This document shows, in pieces, positions 1 through 5,748 of a DNA stretch of 7,014 nt. Below the pieces are notes generated by a model. The model did not search any database and had not been told where the DNA came from. It saw only the letters and a program-made list of their open reading frames with translations. The stretch is from Desulfobacterales bacterium (GTDB lineage: Bacteria; Desulfobacterota; Desulfobacteria; Desulfobacterales; C00003060): contig CP070769.1 in NCBI GenBank assembly GCA_020347085.1, positions 67,142 through 74,155 on the forward strand, read 5' to 3'. A program made the translations under genes and the position numbers. The stretch's first letter is position 1. Every line of letters begins with the position of its first letter.

Positions 1-1
1 A

Positions 2-229
2 AAGATGGGGGTGTCAGACTGGCCAATTTGGACGAAAGAAGTATCCGAATTTCCCTGGACTTATGACGAGCAGGAGACCTGCTACTTTCTCGAGGGTGAT
101 GTTGTTGTGACACCTGATGGCGGAGAACCCGTGAAAATGGGCAAAGGTGACCTCGTCACTTTTCCTGCCGGCATGTCATGTTCCTGGAAAATAGATAAAG
201 ACGTGAAAAAACATTATCAGTTCGGGTAA
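2..229 (+). CDS. Cupin-domain protein, C-terminal part (5' end outside window)
   Basis: Small single-domain cupin of the Cupin_3 (DUF861) type. The visible 74-75 residues contain the family's usual sequence: GVSDWPIW near the start, a WTYDE-ETCYFLEGDVVVTPDGGEPV core, then GKGDLVTFPAGMSCSWKI and a KHYQFG end. These correspond to the beta strands and the G(D)-x-P-x-G turn of a cupin barrel. The frame is open to the window edge, and proteins of this group usually carry some 15-20 residues before GVSDWPIW. The ATG at position 5 is therefore probably internal and the gene is cut by the window. Cupin_3 members are mostly of unknown substrate; relatives include ureidoglycine aminohydrolase and EutQ. 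No specific reaction can be assigned. The stop is only 2 nt before the hydrolase ATG, so the two are probably co-transcribed. Confidence 0.85.
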   Translation, partial: KMGVSDWPIWTKEVSEFPWTYDEQETCYFLEGDVVVTPDGGEPVKMGKGDLVTFPAGMSCSWKIDKDVKKHYQFG

Positions 230-231
230 AG

Positions 232-1095
232 ATGGTGGAAGACAAACGGGGTGCGAACGTGTACATCGTGTTTCGATTCGCTGCAGGCATTTTGATTCTA
301 TACCTTGCTTACTGTGGCCTCCTGTTCCTGTTCCAGCGACAGATCCTGTTTCCCCGCTATCAGATTGAGACCCCTTCTGGAATGGGGGGGAACATTCCAG
401 GCCTGGAGAAAATGTGGCTGCTCACAAGTTTCGGAAGGGTCGAGGCATGGTTTCTCCCGCCCGCTCCGGATCAGGAGACAGTTGCTTCACCGGCGGTTAT
501 CTTTGCCCACGGTAATGCAGAGCTGATTGACTTCTGGCCTCAAGAACTTGAGCACTTTACATCTCTTGGAATTGGGCTATTGCTTGTCGAATATCCGGGC
601 TATGGGCGTTCGGACGGAACGCCGTCACAAAAAAGCGTTACCGAAGCGCTGCTGGCAGCCTATGACACGCTTAGTGCCCGGAAGGGCGTGGACGCATCCC
701 GAATCGTGCTGTTCGGGCGTTCCCTGGGGGGCGGGGCTGTTTGTGCCCTCGCTGAAAAACGACCTGCTGCCGCGATCATTCTTATGTCCGCTTTTACCAG
801 CGTGAAACCGCTTGCATCCAAATTCCTTGCACCAGGCTTTCTTGTCAAAGACCCGTTCGATAGTCTTGCAACCATCAAATCTTATACCGGTCCGGTGCTT
901 GTCATGCACGGAAGGCATGACACAATTATACCGTATAAACATGGCGTTTCTCTGTACCGTGCTGCCCGGCGGGGTGAGATGATCACGTACGACTGCCACC
1001 ACAACGATTGTCCTCCCAGTTGGGTGACATTCTGGCAAGACGTAGAGTCGTTTCTTCACAATGCCGGAATCGTTGGAGATAAAGAAAAAATATGA
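232..1095 (+). CDS. Membrane-anchored alpha/beta hydrolase (BEM46/ABHD13-like serine hydrolase)
   Basis: A 287-residue protein with one N-terminal hydrophobic segment (about residues 11-36) followed by an alpha/beta-hydrolase domain. Visible motifs in order: the FAHGNAE oxyanion-hole loop (about 91-97), EYPGYGRSDG (about 120-129), the nucleophile elbow G-R-S-L-G-G with Ser164, Asp230 in VMHGRHDTIIP, and a C-terminal HHND segment whose His257 is the expected catalytic histidine. The full Ser-Asp-His triad is present, so an active esterase, lipase or peptidase-like enzyme is likely. The order of motifs and the HGN-type oxyanion loop match the BEM46/ABHD13/YfhR-like group, whose natural substrates are largely unknown. 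The ATG lies 2 nt after the cupin stop with only a weak ribosome site; GTG at 259 is a possible alternative. The stop overlaps the MsrB start (ATGA), suggesting translational coupling. Confidence 0.9.
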   Translation: MVEDKRGANVYIVFRFAAGILILYLAYCGLLFLFQRQILFPRYQIETPSGMGGNIPGLEKMWLLTSFGRVEAWFLPPAPDQETVASPAVIFAHGNAELIDFWPQELEHFTSLGIGLLLVEYPGYGRSDGTPSQKSVTEALLAAYDTLSARKGVDASRIVLFGRSLGGGAVCALAEKRPAAAIILMSAFTSVKPLASKFLAPGFLVKDPFDSLATIKSYTGPVLVMHGRHDTIIPYKHGVSLYRAARRGEMITYDCHHNDCPPSWVTFWQDVESFLHNAGIVGDKEKI

Positions 1096-1625
1096 AGAGC
1101 TGTTGGTTTCTAATGACATTTTGGTTCCTGGCTTTTTGGGTTGCCTGCGAAAAGAACGGCATAGACATGGAGACACAAGCTCGTTCACGAAACGACTCAC
1201 AAGCTGTGAAACGCAGAGGAGTATACATACCCGAGAAAGTCATAAAAACTGATGAGGAATGGCAAGGGTTACTCACACCACAGCAATACGTCATTACCCG
1301 GAAAAAAGGGACGGAACGACCCTTCACAGGCAAGTATTTCATTTTTAAGAGAGAAGGCATTTACCAATGTGTCTGTTGTGCTAATGACTTGTTCAGCTCA
1401 GAGACAAAGTATGATTCTGGAACAGGTTGGCCGAGCTTCTGGGCACCGATTTCAGAGCGAAGCATTAGCACGGCCGAAGATCATAGCCTATTCAAGAAGA
1501 GAACAGAAGTGTTGTGTAACAGGTGTGATGCCCATCTTGGACATGTCTTTAATGACGGTCCACCCCCGACCGGACTTCGCTACTGCATCAATTCAGGCGC
1601 GATGCAGTTCATTGAAAAAGAATAA
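1092..1625 (+). CDS. msrB: Methionine-(R)-sulfoxide reductase MsrB, probably exported or lipid-anchored
   Basis: Reduces the R-epimer of methionine sulfoxide in proteins. The 177 residues comprise an N-terminal hydrophobic signal (about 5-18) ending in W-V-A-C with Cys19, a linker of about 30 residues, then a complete SelR/MsrB domain (about 52-175). Visible family marks are GTERPFTGKY, the zinc CxxC pairs C93/C96 and C142/C145, GTGWPSFW, HLGHVFNDGP and the catalytic Cys165 in RYCINSG. The usual resolving-cysteine position before GWPSF is Thr111, so regeneration may use another cysteine or thioredoxin directly. The signal could be a lipoprotein signal, but Trp at -3 of the lipobox is unusual, so a plain membrane anchor is possible. 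The start is fixed by the ATGA overlap with the hydrolase; the SD is weak. Action outside the cytoplasm is an inference from the signal. Confidence 0.93.
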   Translation: MKSCWFLMTFWFLAFWVACEKNGIDMETQARSRNDSQAVKRRGVYIPEKVIKTDEEWQGLLTPQQYVITRKKGTERPFTGKYFIFKREGIYQCVCCANDLFSSETKYDSGTGWPSFWAPISERSISTAEDHSLFKKRTEVLCNRCDAHLGHVFNDGPPPTGLRYCINSGAMQFIEKE

Positions 1626-1639
1626 CCGGGGTCAAGAAA

Positions 1640-1666
1640 AAGGGAGATCACCTTACTCCCTTATTT
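1640..1666 (+). terminator. Weak intrinsic terminator-like hairpin after msrB
   Basis: A perfect 7-bp stem, AAGGGAG (1640-1646) with CTCCCTT (1656-1662), encloses a 9-nt loop and is followed by ATTT. It lies 15 nt after the msrB stop, where the end of the cupin-hydrolase-msrB transcript would be expected. The T-tract is short and interrupted, so termination may be partial. Confidence 0.45.
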
Positions 1667-1723
1667 AGAGCGGTCCTGTTGAAGGAACCTGACGGTATAC
1701 TCTCGGAAGTCTACTGAGGAAAT

Positions 1724-1918
1724 GAGTAGAGCTGGTTTCAAAACCCTTTAACGAGTCCATTTTGACCATTTTGGCTAAAAGTCCTTAGTGAGGCGAAGCG
1801 CAAAAATTGGAACTGTTTGAAGGCGTTAGCCGAGTTTTTCAATTTTAGCGGAGCGAGTTTAGGACTCTCCAAAATGGTCAAACAAGCGAGGAAAAGGGTC
1901 TTGAAACCACTTCTAATC
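1724..1918. repeat. Long imperfect palindrome, MITE-like inverted-repeat element
   Basis: The two ends are inverted copies of each other. The left arm (1724-1773) carries TGGTTTCAAAACCC and later TTTGACCATTTTGG; the right arm (1871-1918) carries CCAAAATGGTCAAA and later GGGTCTTGAAACCA. The symmetry continues inwards: AGTCCT (1780-1785) pairs with AGGACT (1861-1866), AAAATTG (1803-1809) with CAATTTT (1840-1846), and GGC-GTTA-GCC (1822-1831) forms the tip. All pairs are centred on about 1821-1827, so the whole 195 bp can fold into one long hairpin with mismatches and small indels. There is no coding frame of substance. Size and shape suit a non-autonomous mobile element or an extragenic palindrome family; no clear target-site duplication is visible. 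Confidence 0.75.
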
Positions 1919-2011
1919 AATGTACACGCAAAAGGTAAACTCCCTTTATGTTATACGGGTAAAGCATCTTTCTCCCTGTGAGCCAATGACTCCATGCTTG
2001 AGGCTGTCGAA

Positions 2012-2830
2012 ATGGACCCGATACGATTCCGATTTAGAGTCTTTCTTATAGCCCTTTTGGGTGTCATGGTGTTGGGTACCCTCGGCTTTATGGTCATTGA
2101 GGGTATATCCATGTGTGATGCCTTTTACTTCAGCATCGTTACTATTGCCACCGTAGGATACGGCGATATCCACCCTGCCACGCAAGAGGGCAAATTGTTT
2201 GCTGTCGTCCTTATCCTCATGGGGGTAGGAACTTTCCTGGGGGTTGTAGCCAATGCAACCGAGATGATGCTCAACAGAAGGGAAAAACTGGTTAGGCTCG
2301 AAAAGCTGAATATGGTTATAGGCGTGTTTTTCAGCGAGGTTGGAACAAAACTCATAGCATTCTTTTCTGAGCTTGACCCGAACCTGCATGAGATTAGAAA
2401 AAGCCTTGTCGTCAACGCCCATTGGACTGAACAAGATTTCTTCCGTGCTAGCAAAGATCTTAGGCATTACGATCATGGCGTTGAGATTCAGAAGGCCGAT
2501 TTAGAGGATCTGCGCAGGCTCCTGTCAGAGAAACGGGATTTTCTGATGGGGTTACTGGAAAACCCGGTTTTACTGGAACATGAGTCTTTTACAGAACTGC
2601 TTCGCGCGGTTTTTCATCTTGCCGAAGAATTAGCCTACAGGGAAGATGTGAGGCGGTTGCCGGATACTGACAAGGGACACCTTGCGAATGATATGAAAAG
2701 AGCATATAGCTTACTGGTCGATCAATGGCTCGATTATATGAAATATTTGAAAGACAATTATCCCTATCTCTTCTCACTCGCAATGAGGACAAACCCGTTT
2801 GACCAGAAAGCCTCCCCCGTTGTAACATGA
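2012..2830 (+). CDS. Two-TM potassium-channel-family protein with a non-RCK C-terminal domain
   Basis: Predicted inner-membrane K+ channel subunit of the Ion_trans_2 (KcsA/MthK-like) fold, expected to act as a tetramer. With ATG 2012 it has 272 residues: TM1 about 7-31, a pore helix about 35-47, the selectivity filter T47-V-G-Y-G-D52, and TM2 about 60-84. Residues 85-272 form a charged, helix-rich soluble region ending in a WLDYMKYLKDNYPYLFSL and RTNPF segment. It lacks the GxGxxG nucleotide-binding signature of RCK/TrkA-N domains, so the gating signal is unknown. An upstream ATG at 1994 adds six residues but has no SD, whereas ATG 2012 has GAGG (2000-2003) at 8-nt spacing and gives a basic MDPIRFRFR start directly before TM1. 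Neighbours offer no functional hint. Confidence 0.88.
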   Translation: MDPIRFRFRVFLIALLGVMVLGTLGFMVIEGISMCDAFYFSIVTIATVGYGDIHPATQEGKLFAVVLILMGVGTFLGVVANATEMMLNRREKLVRLEKLNMVIGVFFSEVGTKLIAFFSELDPNLHEIRKSLVVNAHWTEQDFFRASKDLRHYDHGVEIQKADLEDLRRLLSEKRDFLMGLLENPVLLEHESFTELLRAVFHLAEELAYREDVRRLPDTDKGHLANDMKRAYSLLVDQWLDYMKYLKDNYPYLFSLAMRTNPFDQKASPVVT

Positions 2831-2960
2831 CTAAACTGAGAACCAAGGTTTATCTGTCAATGTCAGGGAAGAAGAGCAAAGTTCACAGATGATACAAGCA
2901 ATAAGACGTATTGGCACGCTAACCATGTCTTGGGGTTTATTTGGGGGCAGTCGGTCAATG

Positions 2961-2990
2961 GGTTAGTCAAGCTGATCTTGTCACCTAACC
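2961..2990 (+). promoter_or_regulatory. Hairpin in the leader of the flavoenzyme gene
   Basis: GGTTAG (2961-2966) pairs with CTAACC (2985-2990), and inside it CAAG (2968-2971) pairs with CTTG (2977-2980) around a CTGAT loop. The structure ends 23 nt before the SD at 3014. There is no T-tract after it, so it is not an intrinsic terminator. It could be an operator or an mRNA leader fold; the role is a guess. Confidence 0.35.
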
Positions 2991-3013
2991 TGCAGGAATA
3001 TGCTGTCTGTAAG

Positions 3014-3020
3014 AAGGAGG
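3014..3020 (+). promoter_or_regulatory. Strong Shine-Dalgarno that sets the flavoenzyme start
   Basis: AAGGAGG ends 6 nt before ATG 3027. It lies inside the longer frame that begins at ATG 3000, which has no ribosome site of its own. The start at 3027 also gives MKFPHLFEPGTIGG, matching the usual beginning of the family. Confidence 0.8.
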
Positions 3021-3026
3021 CATGAG

Positions 3027-4940
3027 ATGAAATTTCCCCACCTCTTTGAACCGGGCACGATAGGCGGATGCCAGATTAATAACCGAATCATCATGGCCCT
3101 TTTTCCCACCAAATATGCCACCGAAAGTAAGGTTAATTCGAGAATGATAGAGTTTTATCGTGCCAGGGCAAAAGGCGGGGTGGGCTTGATTGTCATGGAC
3201 TGCCCGTGCCTCGACTTTCCAAGAGCTTATAAGGGCCCTCAGGAACTTCGTTTTGACATTGAGGAATACGCGCAGGGCATATCGGCCCTCCTTGATGTGA
3301 TTCACGAGGAGGGATCAAAGGCCTTTATGCAGCTCAATTATCCCAAAGAAAGAGTCTTTGACAAAGAGGTCCCCGGTGCCAAGAAAAAGGGGGACATCTG
3401 GACAGTTTCTCTTGCCAATGCCATGTCTGTCGCGGAAGCCGCGGAGATATTGGAAATCATGGCAAATGGGGCCAAGCGGGCTAAAGAAATCGGTTACGAC
3501 GGCGTGGAAATCCAGGCCAGCTATGGCGATCTGATTGCTCAACTCCTTTCTCCGCTTCTCAATAAGCGCAACGACCGGATGGGAGGAACCTTGGAGAATC
3601 GGGCAGGCTTTCTGACCGAGTTGGTTGGTAAGGTGAAAAAATACGCGGGGCGCGACTTTCCCGTAATGGTCAAGCTGGTGTGCAGTGAGTTTGTCTCCGG
3701 TGGACTCGTTATAGACGATGCCAAGGAAATAGCCAGGCTCGTGGAGGAGGCCGGGGCTGACGCCATTGTGGCCAACGCAGGTAATAAAACCACGAAATTC
3801 GTAACGATCCCCCCTCTGGAGAGTCCTCCCGGGCCATTGGTTGATTTGGCGGCTCAGATCAAGAGCTCGGTTAAGATTCCTGTAGTCGCCATAGGCAAGA
3901 TAAATGCGCCGAATATGGCCGATGATATCATTGGACAGAACAAGGCCGATTTTGTGGCCATGGCCCGAGCCCTGGTGGCCGACCCTGATTTTCCGCGAAA
4001 GGCTGAATCCGGCATGGAAGAGGACATCCGGGGATGTGTCTATTGTTTGGAAGATTGTGCGGAAAAGGGATATCCGAAGATTGGCAGGTGCTGCACCGTT
4101 AATCCATTTTGCGGCCTCGAGTTCTGCTGGACAATTTCAGCTGCCCCCAACAAAAAGAGAGTCCTTGTAGTGGGTGGTGGACCGGCCGGCATGCAGGCAG
4201 CCATAATCTGCAGCCAAAGGGGACATGACGTAGAATTATGGGAACGGGAAGCTCAACTCGGCGGCCAAGCCAAGCTGGCCAACATCGCCCCCTTTAAAGG
4301 GGAAATGGCCGAGGCCCTGCGTTATCTGAAACATTGTCTTGGGAAAAGCAAGGTGCGGGTTCGTCTTGGCAAACAGGCAGAGATATCCGATATTCTCGAT
4401 TTTACTCCCGACGTAGTTATTGTTGCCACTGGTTCACGCCCAAGGCTCCTGAACATCCCCGGTATCGACTCCGATATGGTGACTGACGTCAGGAGGGTGT
4501 ATAAGAAGGAGGTAGCCCCCGGCAACAAAATAGTCATTATCGGTGGAGGCGATACTGGTTGCGAAACAGCCGATTTGCTTGCTGCTCCTGGAAGAGAGGT
4601 GACCATAGTCGAGATACTGCCCCAACTTCTCTGCAGAATGAAAAAAATTCCAAGGCAACGTCTACTATCCAGGCTCTCTGATAAGGCGGTGAAGATCTTA
4701 ACAGAAACTGAACCGACCTCTATTGATGAGAATTTCGTGCATCTTAAGAGGAAAGACGGTCAGGAGGTTGTGCTGGAGGCCGATCAGATGATCTTCTCTA
4801 TCTGCCCTGAGCCGGAAAACCGTCTTTTAAGTGCTTTAGAGGGTAAGGTTAAGCAAGTCGTCTGTGCGGGCGATGCTGTCTGTCCCGGAAATCTGGGATC
4901 AGCCCTGAGGAGCGGCACAGAAGTAGGGCTGAAAATCTGA
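3027..4940 (+). CDS. Old Yellow Enzyme/2,4-dienoyl-CoA reductase-type FMN/[4Fe-4S]/FAD oxidoreductase
   Basis: A 637-residue NAD(P)H-dependent flavoenzyme with the architecture of 2,4-dienoyl-CoA reductase (FadH) and trimethylamine dehydrogenase. Residues about 1-330 form the FMN TIM barrel (LFEPGTIGG, LLSPLLNKRNDRMGG, TLENRAGF, FVAMARALVADPDFP). Cys337, Cys340, Cys344 and Cys356 give C-x2-C-x3-C-x11-C followed by TVNP, the family's [4Fe-4S] site. Residues about 375-637 form the FAD/NAD(P) half, with GGGPAGM at 383-389, a second GGGDTGCE at 506-513 and a terminal CAGDA at 613-617. Electrons should pass NAD(P)H to FAD, Fe-S, FMN, then substrate. The barrel deviates: the usual HxxH or HxxN substrate pair is Gln163/Tyr166, and QLxHxGR reads QLNYPKER. 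The substrate is therefore unknown; an unsaturated CoA ester or carbonyl compound is possible. It appears monocistronic. Confidence 0.9.
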   Translation: MKFPHLFEPGTIGGCQINNRIIMALFPTKYATESKVNSRMIEFYRARAKGGVGLIVMDCPCLDFPRAYKGPQELRFDIEEYAQGISALLDVIHEEGSKAFMQLNYPKERVFDKEVPGAKKKGDIWTVSLANAMSVAEAAEILEIMANGAKRAKEIGYDGVEIQASYGDLIAQLLSPLLNKRNDRMGGTLENRAGFLTELVGKVKKYAGRDFPVMVKLVCSEFVSGGLVIDDAKEIARLVEEAGADAIVANAGNKTTKFVTIPPLESPPGPLVDLAAQIKSSVKIPVVAIGKINAPNMADDIIGQNKADFVAMARALVADPDFPRKAESGMEEDIRGCVYCLEDCAEKGYPKIGRCCTVNPFCGLEFCWTISAAPNKKRVLVVGGGPAGMQAAIICSQRGHDVELWEREAQLGGQAKLANIAPFKGEMAEALRYLKHCLGKSKVRVRLGKQAEISDILDFTPDVVIVATGSRPRLLNIPGIDSDMVTDVRRVYKKEVAPGNKIVIIGGGDTGCETADLLAAPGREVTIVEILPQLLCRMKKIPRQRLLSRLSDKAVKILTETEPTSIDENFVHLKRKDGQEVVLEADQMIFSICPEPENRLLSALEGKVKQVVCAGDAVCPGNLGSALRSGTEVGLKI

Positions 4941-5490
4941 GATGATATGATTCCCACCAAAAGACCTGCCATGGCAACGGTGACCGCACTTGTTTCATTA
5001 ACCGGCAAAACTGTCGCCCATCGCCCATCAGGATACCAGCCCAAAAGCCTCATGTAAATCCCTATTGCGGGGGTATCCCGAAAAGTGTAGCATCCATTTT
5101 CCCAAGCGCTCGAGGGCGGCCAATCCACGGAAATCAAATCACATTCGCTCAAATCAGTCCTGCCGAAGCTCCCTGCAGCTTTCCGCAAGGATTTTCAATG
5201 GATTGTTGAACCTTCTGCGCCATTCCTCGCCATTTCCATGTTTCGTCTTCCCATGACAAATCTTGTTGGAGTAGTTGAGCGTTTAGGAAAAGCAAGGTTG
5301 TGCCTTGCACTCCCTTGTCAGGGTGTACAAGATTTGAGGGTCGGCCTACAATTTTTGTAGGTACTGACACCGGCACGGCAAAACAGCACCTGGCAGTACC
5401 AGATTTAGAATGAAATAACCGATTGATTTTACAGTAGTTATTTCGCATCCATTTCATAATAAGAAAATAAAACGGGGCCTGGCACAATTA
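4941..5490. other. Unresolved region, no confident gene; possible decayed coding sequence
   Basis: No recognisable gene follows the flavoenzyme. On the minus strand a frame is open from 5188 down into the flavoenzyme 3' end; its first part (5188 to about 4941) includes a hydrophobic stretch (TSAVTVAMAGLLVGIIS), but the remainder is only antisense to the flavoenzyme. On the plus strand a frame without an early start is open from 5091 to 5361, containing FQWIVEPSAPFLAISMF. A short plus frame, 4948-5055 (36 codons), begins MIPTKRPAMATVTALVSL. None matches a family I recognise, none has a good SD, and they contradict each other. A decayed gene or an unannotated repeat is as likely as a live gene. 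The structured part (5292-5444) is listed separately. Confidence 0.4.
5292..5444. repeat. Cluster of five short perfect inverted repeats
   Basis: Five perfect inverted repeats lie within about 150 bp. They are GCAAGG/CCTTGC (5292-5297, 5303-5308), CTTGT/ACAAG (5314-5318, 5327-5331), CCTACAA/TTGTAGG with a 3-nt loop (5345-5351, 5355-5361), GGTACTG/CAGTACC (5360-5366, 5394-5400) and GAAATAAC/GTTATTTC (5412-5419, 5437-5444). None is followed by a clean T-tract except in part the third. The block could be a structured non-coding RNA, an extragenic palindromic repeat or the remains of a mobile element. Confidence 0.55.
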
Positions 5491-5496
5491 ATGCAT
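5479..5496 (+). promoter_or_regulatory. Candidate sigma-54 (RpoN) promoter
   Basis: The sequence CTGGCAC-aatta-ATGCAT has GG at 5481-5482 and GC at 5493-5494 with exactly 10 nt between them, as sigma-54 requires. The -24 half is the full consensus YTGGCAC and the -12 half is ATGC instead of TTGC, a single mismatch. Transcription would start near 5505 on the + strand, reading about 245 nt of leader into the PilZ pair. No paired activator-binding repeats are obvious apart from the palindromes just upstream (5345-5444), one of which could serve this purpose. The preceding GGGG resembles other GGGGTCA strings in the window, so the match could be part of a repeat. Confidence 0.4.
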
Positions 5497-5736
5497 TTCT
5501 GCCATTTGAAAACGTTTGGACAAAAACAGCGGGACGTCCAATGTCCAGTGCCATGCTGCTTGAAATGTGCACTTGGAGATCATATAGGCGACGTCCAAAC
5601 GGCCGTTATCAGAACACAAGCACTTCAAAAAAGGGGCTTAAATTGCAACACTCAGCCCAGATCATGCCAAGGTGAAGCCGGAGACATCAGTATGAGTGGG
5701 TTGCATTTCGTTAAGTTGGAGACGCCAAGCGGATAG
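5491..5736 (+). pseudogene. Short cysteine-rich frame ending in a PilZ-like motif; possible gene remnant
   Basis: An open frame of 81 residues sits directly before the PilZ pair. It contains CPVPCCLKC near residues 18-26 and ends in GDISMSGLHF-VKLETPSG, which resembles the second PilZ motif ([D/N]xSxxG) and the turn after it. It stops where the rest of a PilZ barrel should follow. The ATG at 5491 has no SD and lies inside the candidate sigma-54 -12 element, so it cannot be the start on a transcript from that promoter. The stop TAG (5734-5736) merges into the SD of the next gene. It may be a truncated PilZ relic, a short coupled leader frame, or chance; a live protein is unlikely. Confidence 0.3.
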
Positions 5737-5740
5737 GAGG
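5735..5740 (+). promoter_or_regulatory. Shine-Dalgarno of the first PilZ gene
   Basis: AGGAGG lies 8 nt before ATG 5749 and supports that start over the in-frame ATG at 5767. It overlaps the TAG stop of the preceding short frame, so coupling would be possible if that frame were translated. Confidence 0.75.
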
Positions 5741-5748
5741 GAAATAGA

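Larger units (their letters stand above)
1626..2011. other. Intergenic region between msrB and the channel gene
   Basis: This 386-bp gap holds the weak terminator-like hairpin (1640-1666) and the long palindrome (1724-1918). The rest, 1667-1723 and 1919-2011, shows no gene. A TATACT hexamer at 1696-1701 and a TATACG at 1954-1959 resemble -10 boxes, but neither has a recognisable -35 at proper spacing, so no promoter is called. The channel gene must have its own promoter somewhere after 1666 if the hairpin terminates. Confidence 0.6.

Noticed and set aside
625..1200. Minus-strand frame of 191 codons
   Set aside because: It is antisense to the hydrolase and the msrB start, which have clear catalytic motifs; the translation resembles no protein family.
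1252..1668. Second plus-strand frame across msrB
   Set aside because: It is out of frame with the MsrB domain and carries none of its motifs; it is a shadow of a real gene.
1738..1920. Minus-strand frame of 60 codons
   Set aside because: It lies entirely inside the long palindrome and only reads its repeated arms; there is no SD and no protein-like pattern.
1946..2476. Minus-strand frame of 176 codons
   Set aside because: It is antisense to the channel gene, whose TM segments and TVGYGD filter are unambiguous.
2912..2930. Possible sigma-54 site TTGGCACG upstream of the flavoenzyme
   Set aside because: The -24 half is good, but the bases 10 nt after GG are AT, not GC, so the essential -12 element is missing.
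3000..3026. Upstream ATG for the flavoenzyme
   Set aside because: It has no SD, and the segment contains the AAGGAGG that serves ATG 3027; the nine extra residues do not fit the family's N-terminus.
4784..5188. Minus-strand frame of 134 codons as a real gene
   Set aside because: Its 3' half is antisense to the FAD domain of the flavoenzyme and no family is recognisable; only the part beyond 4941 is kept, as unresolved sequence.
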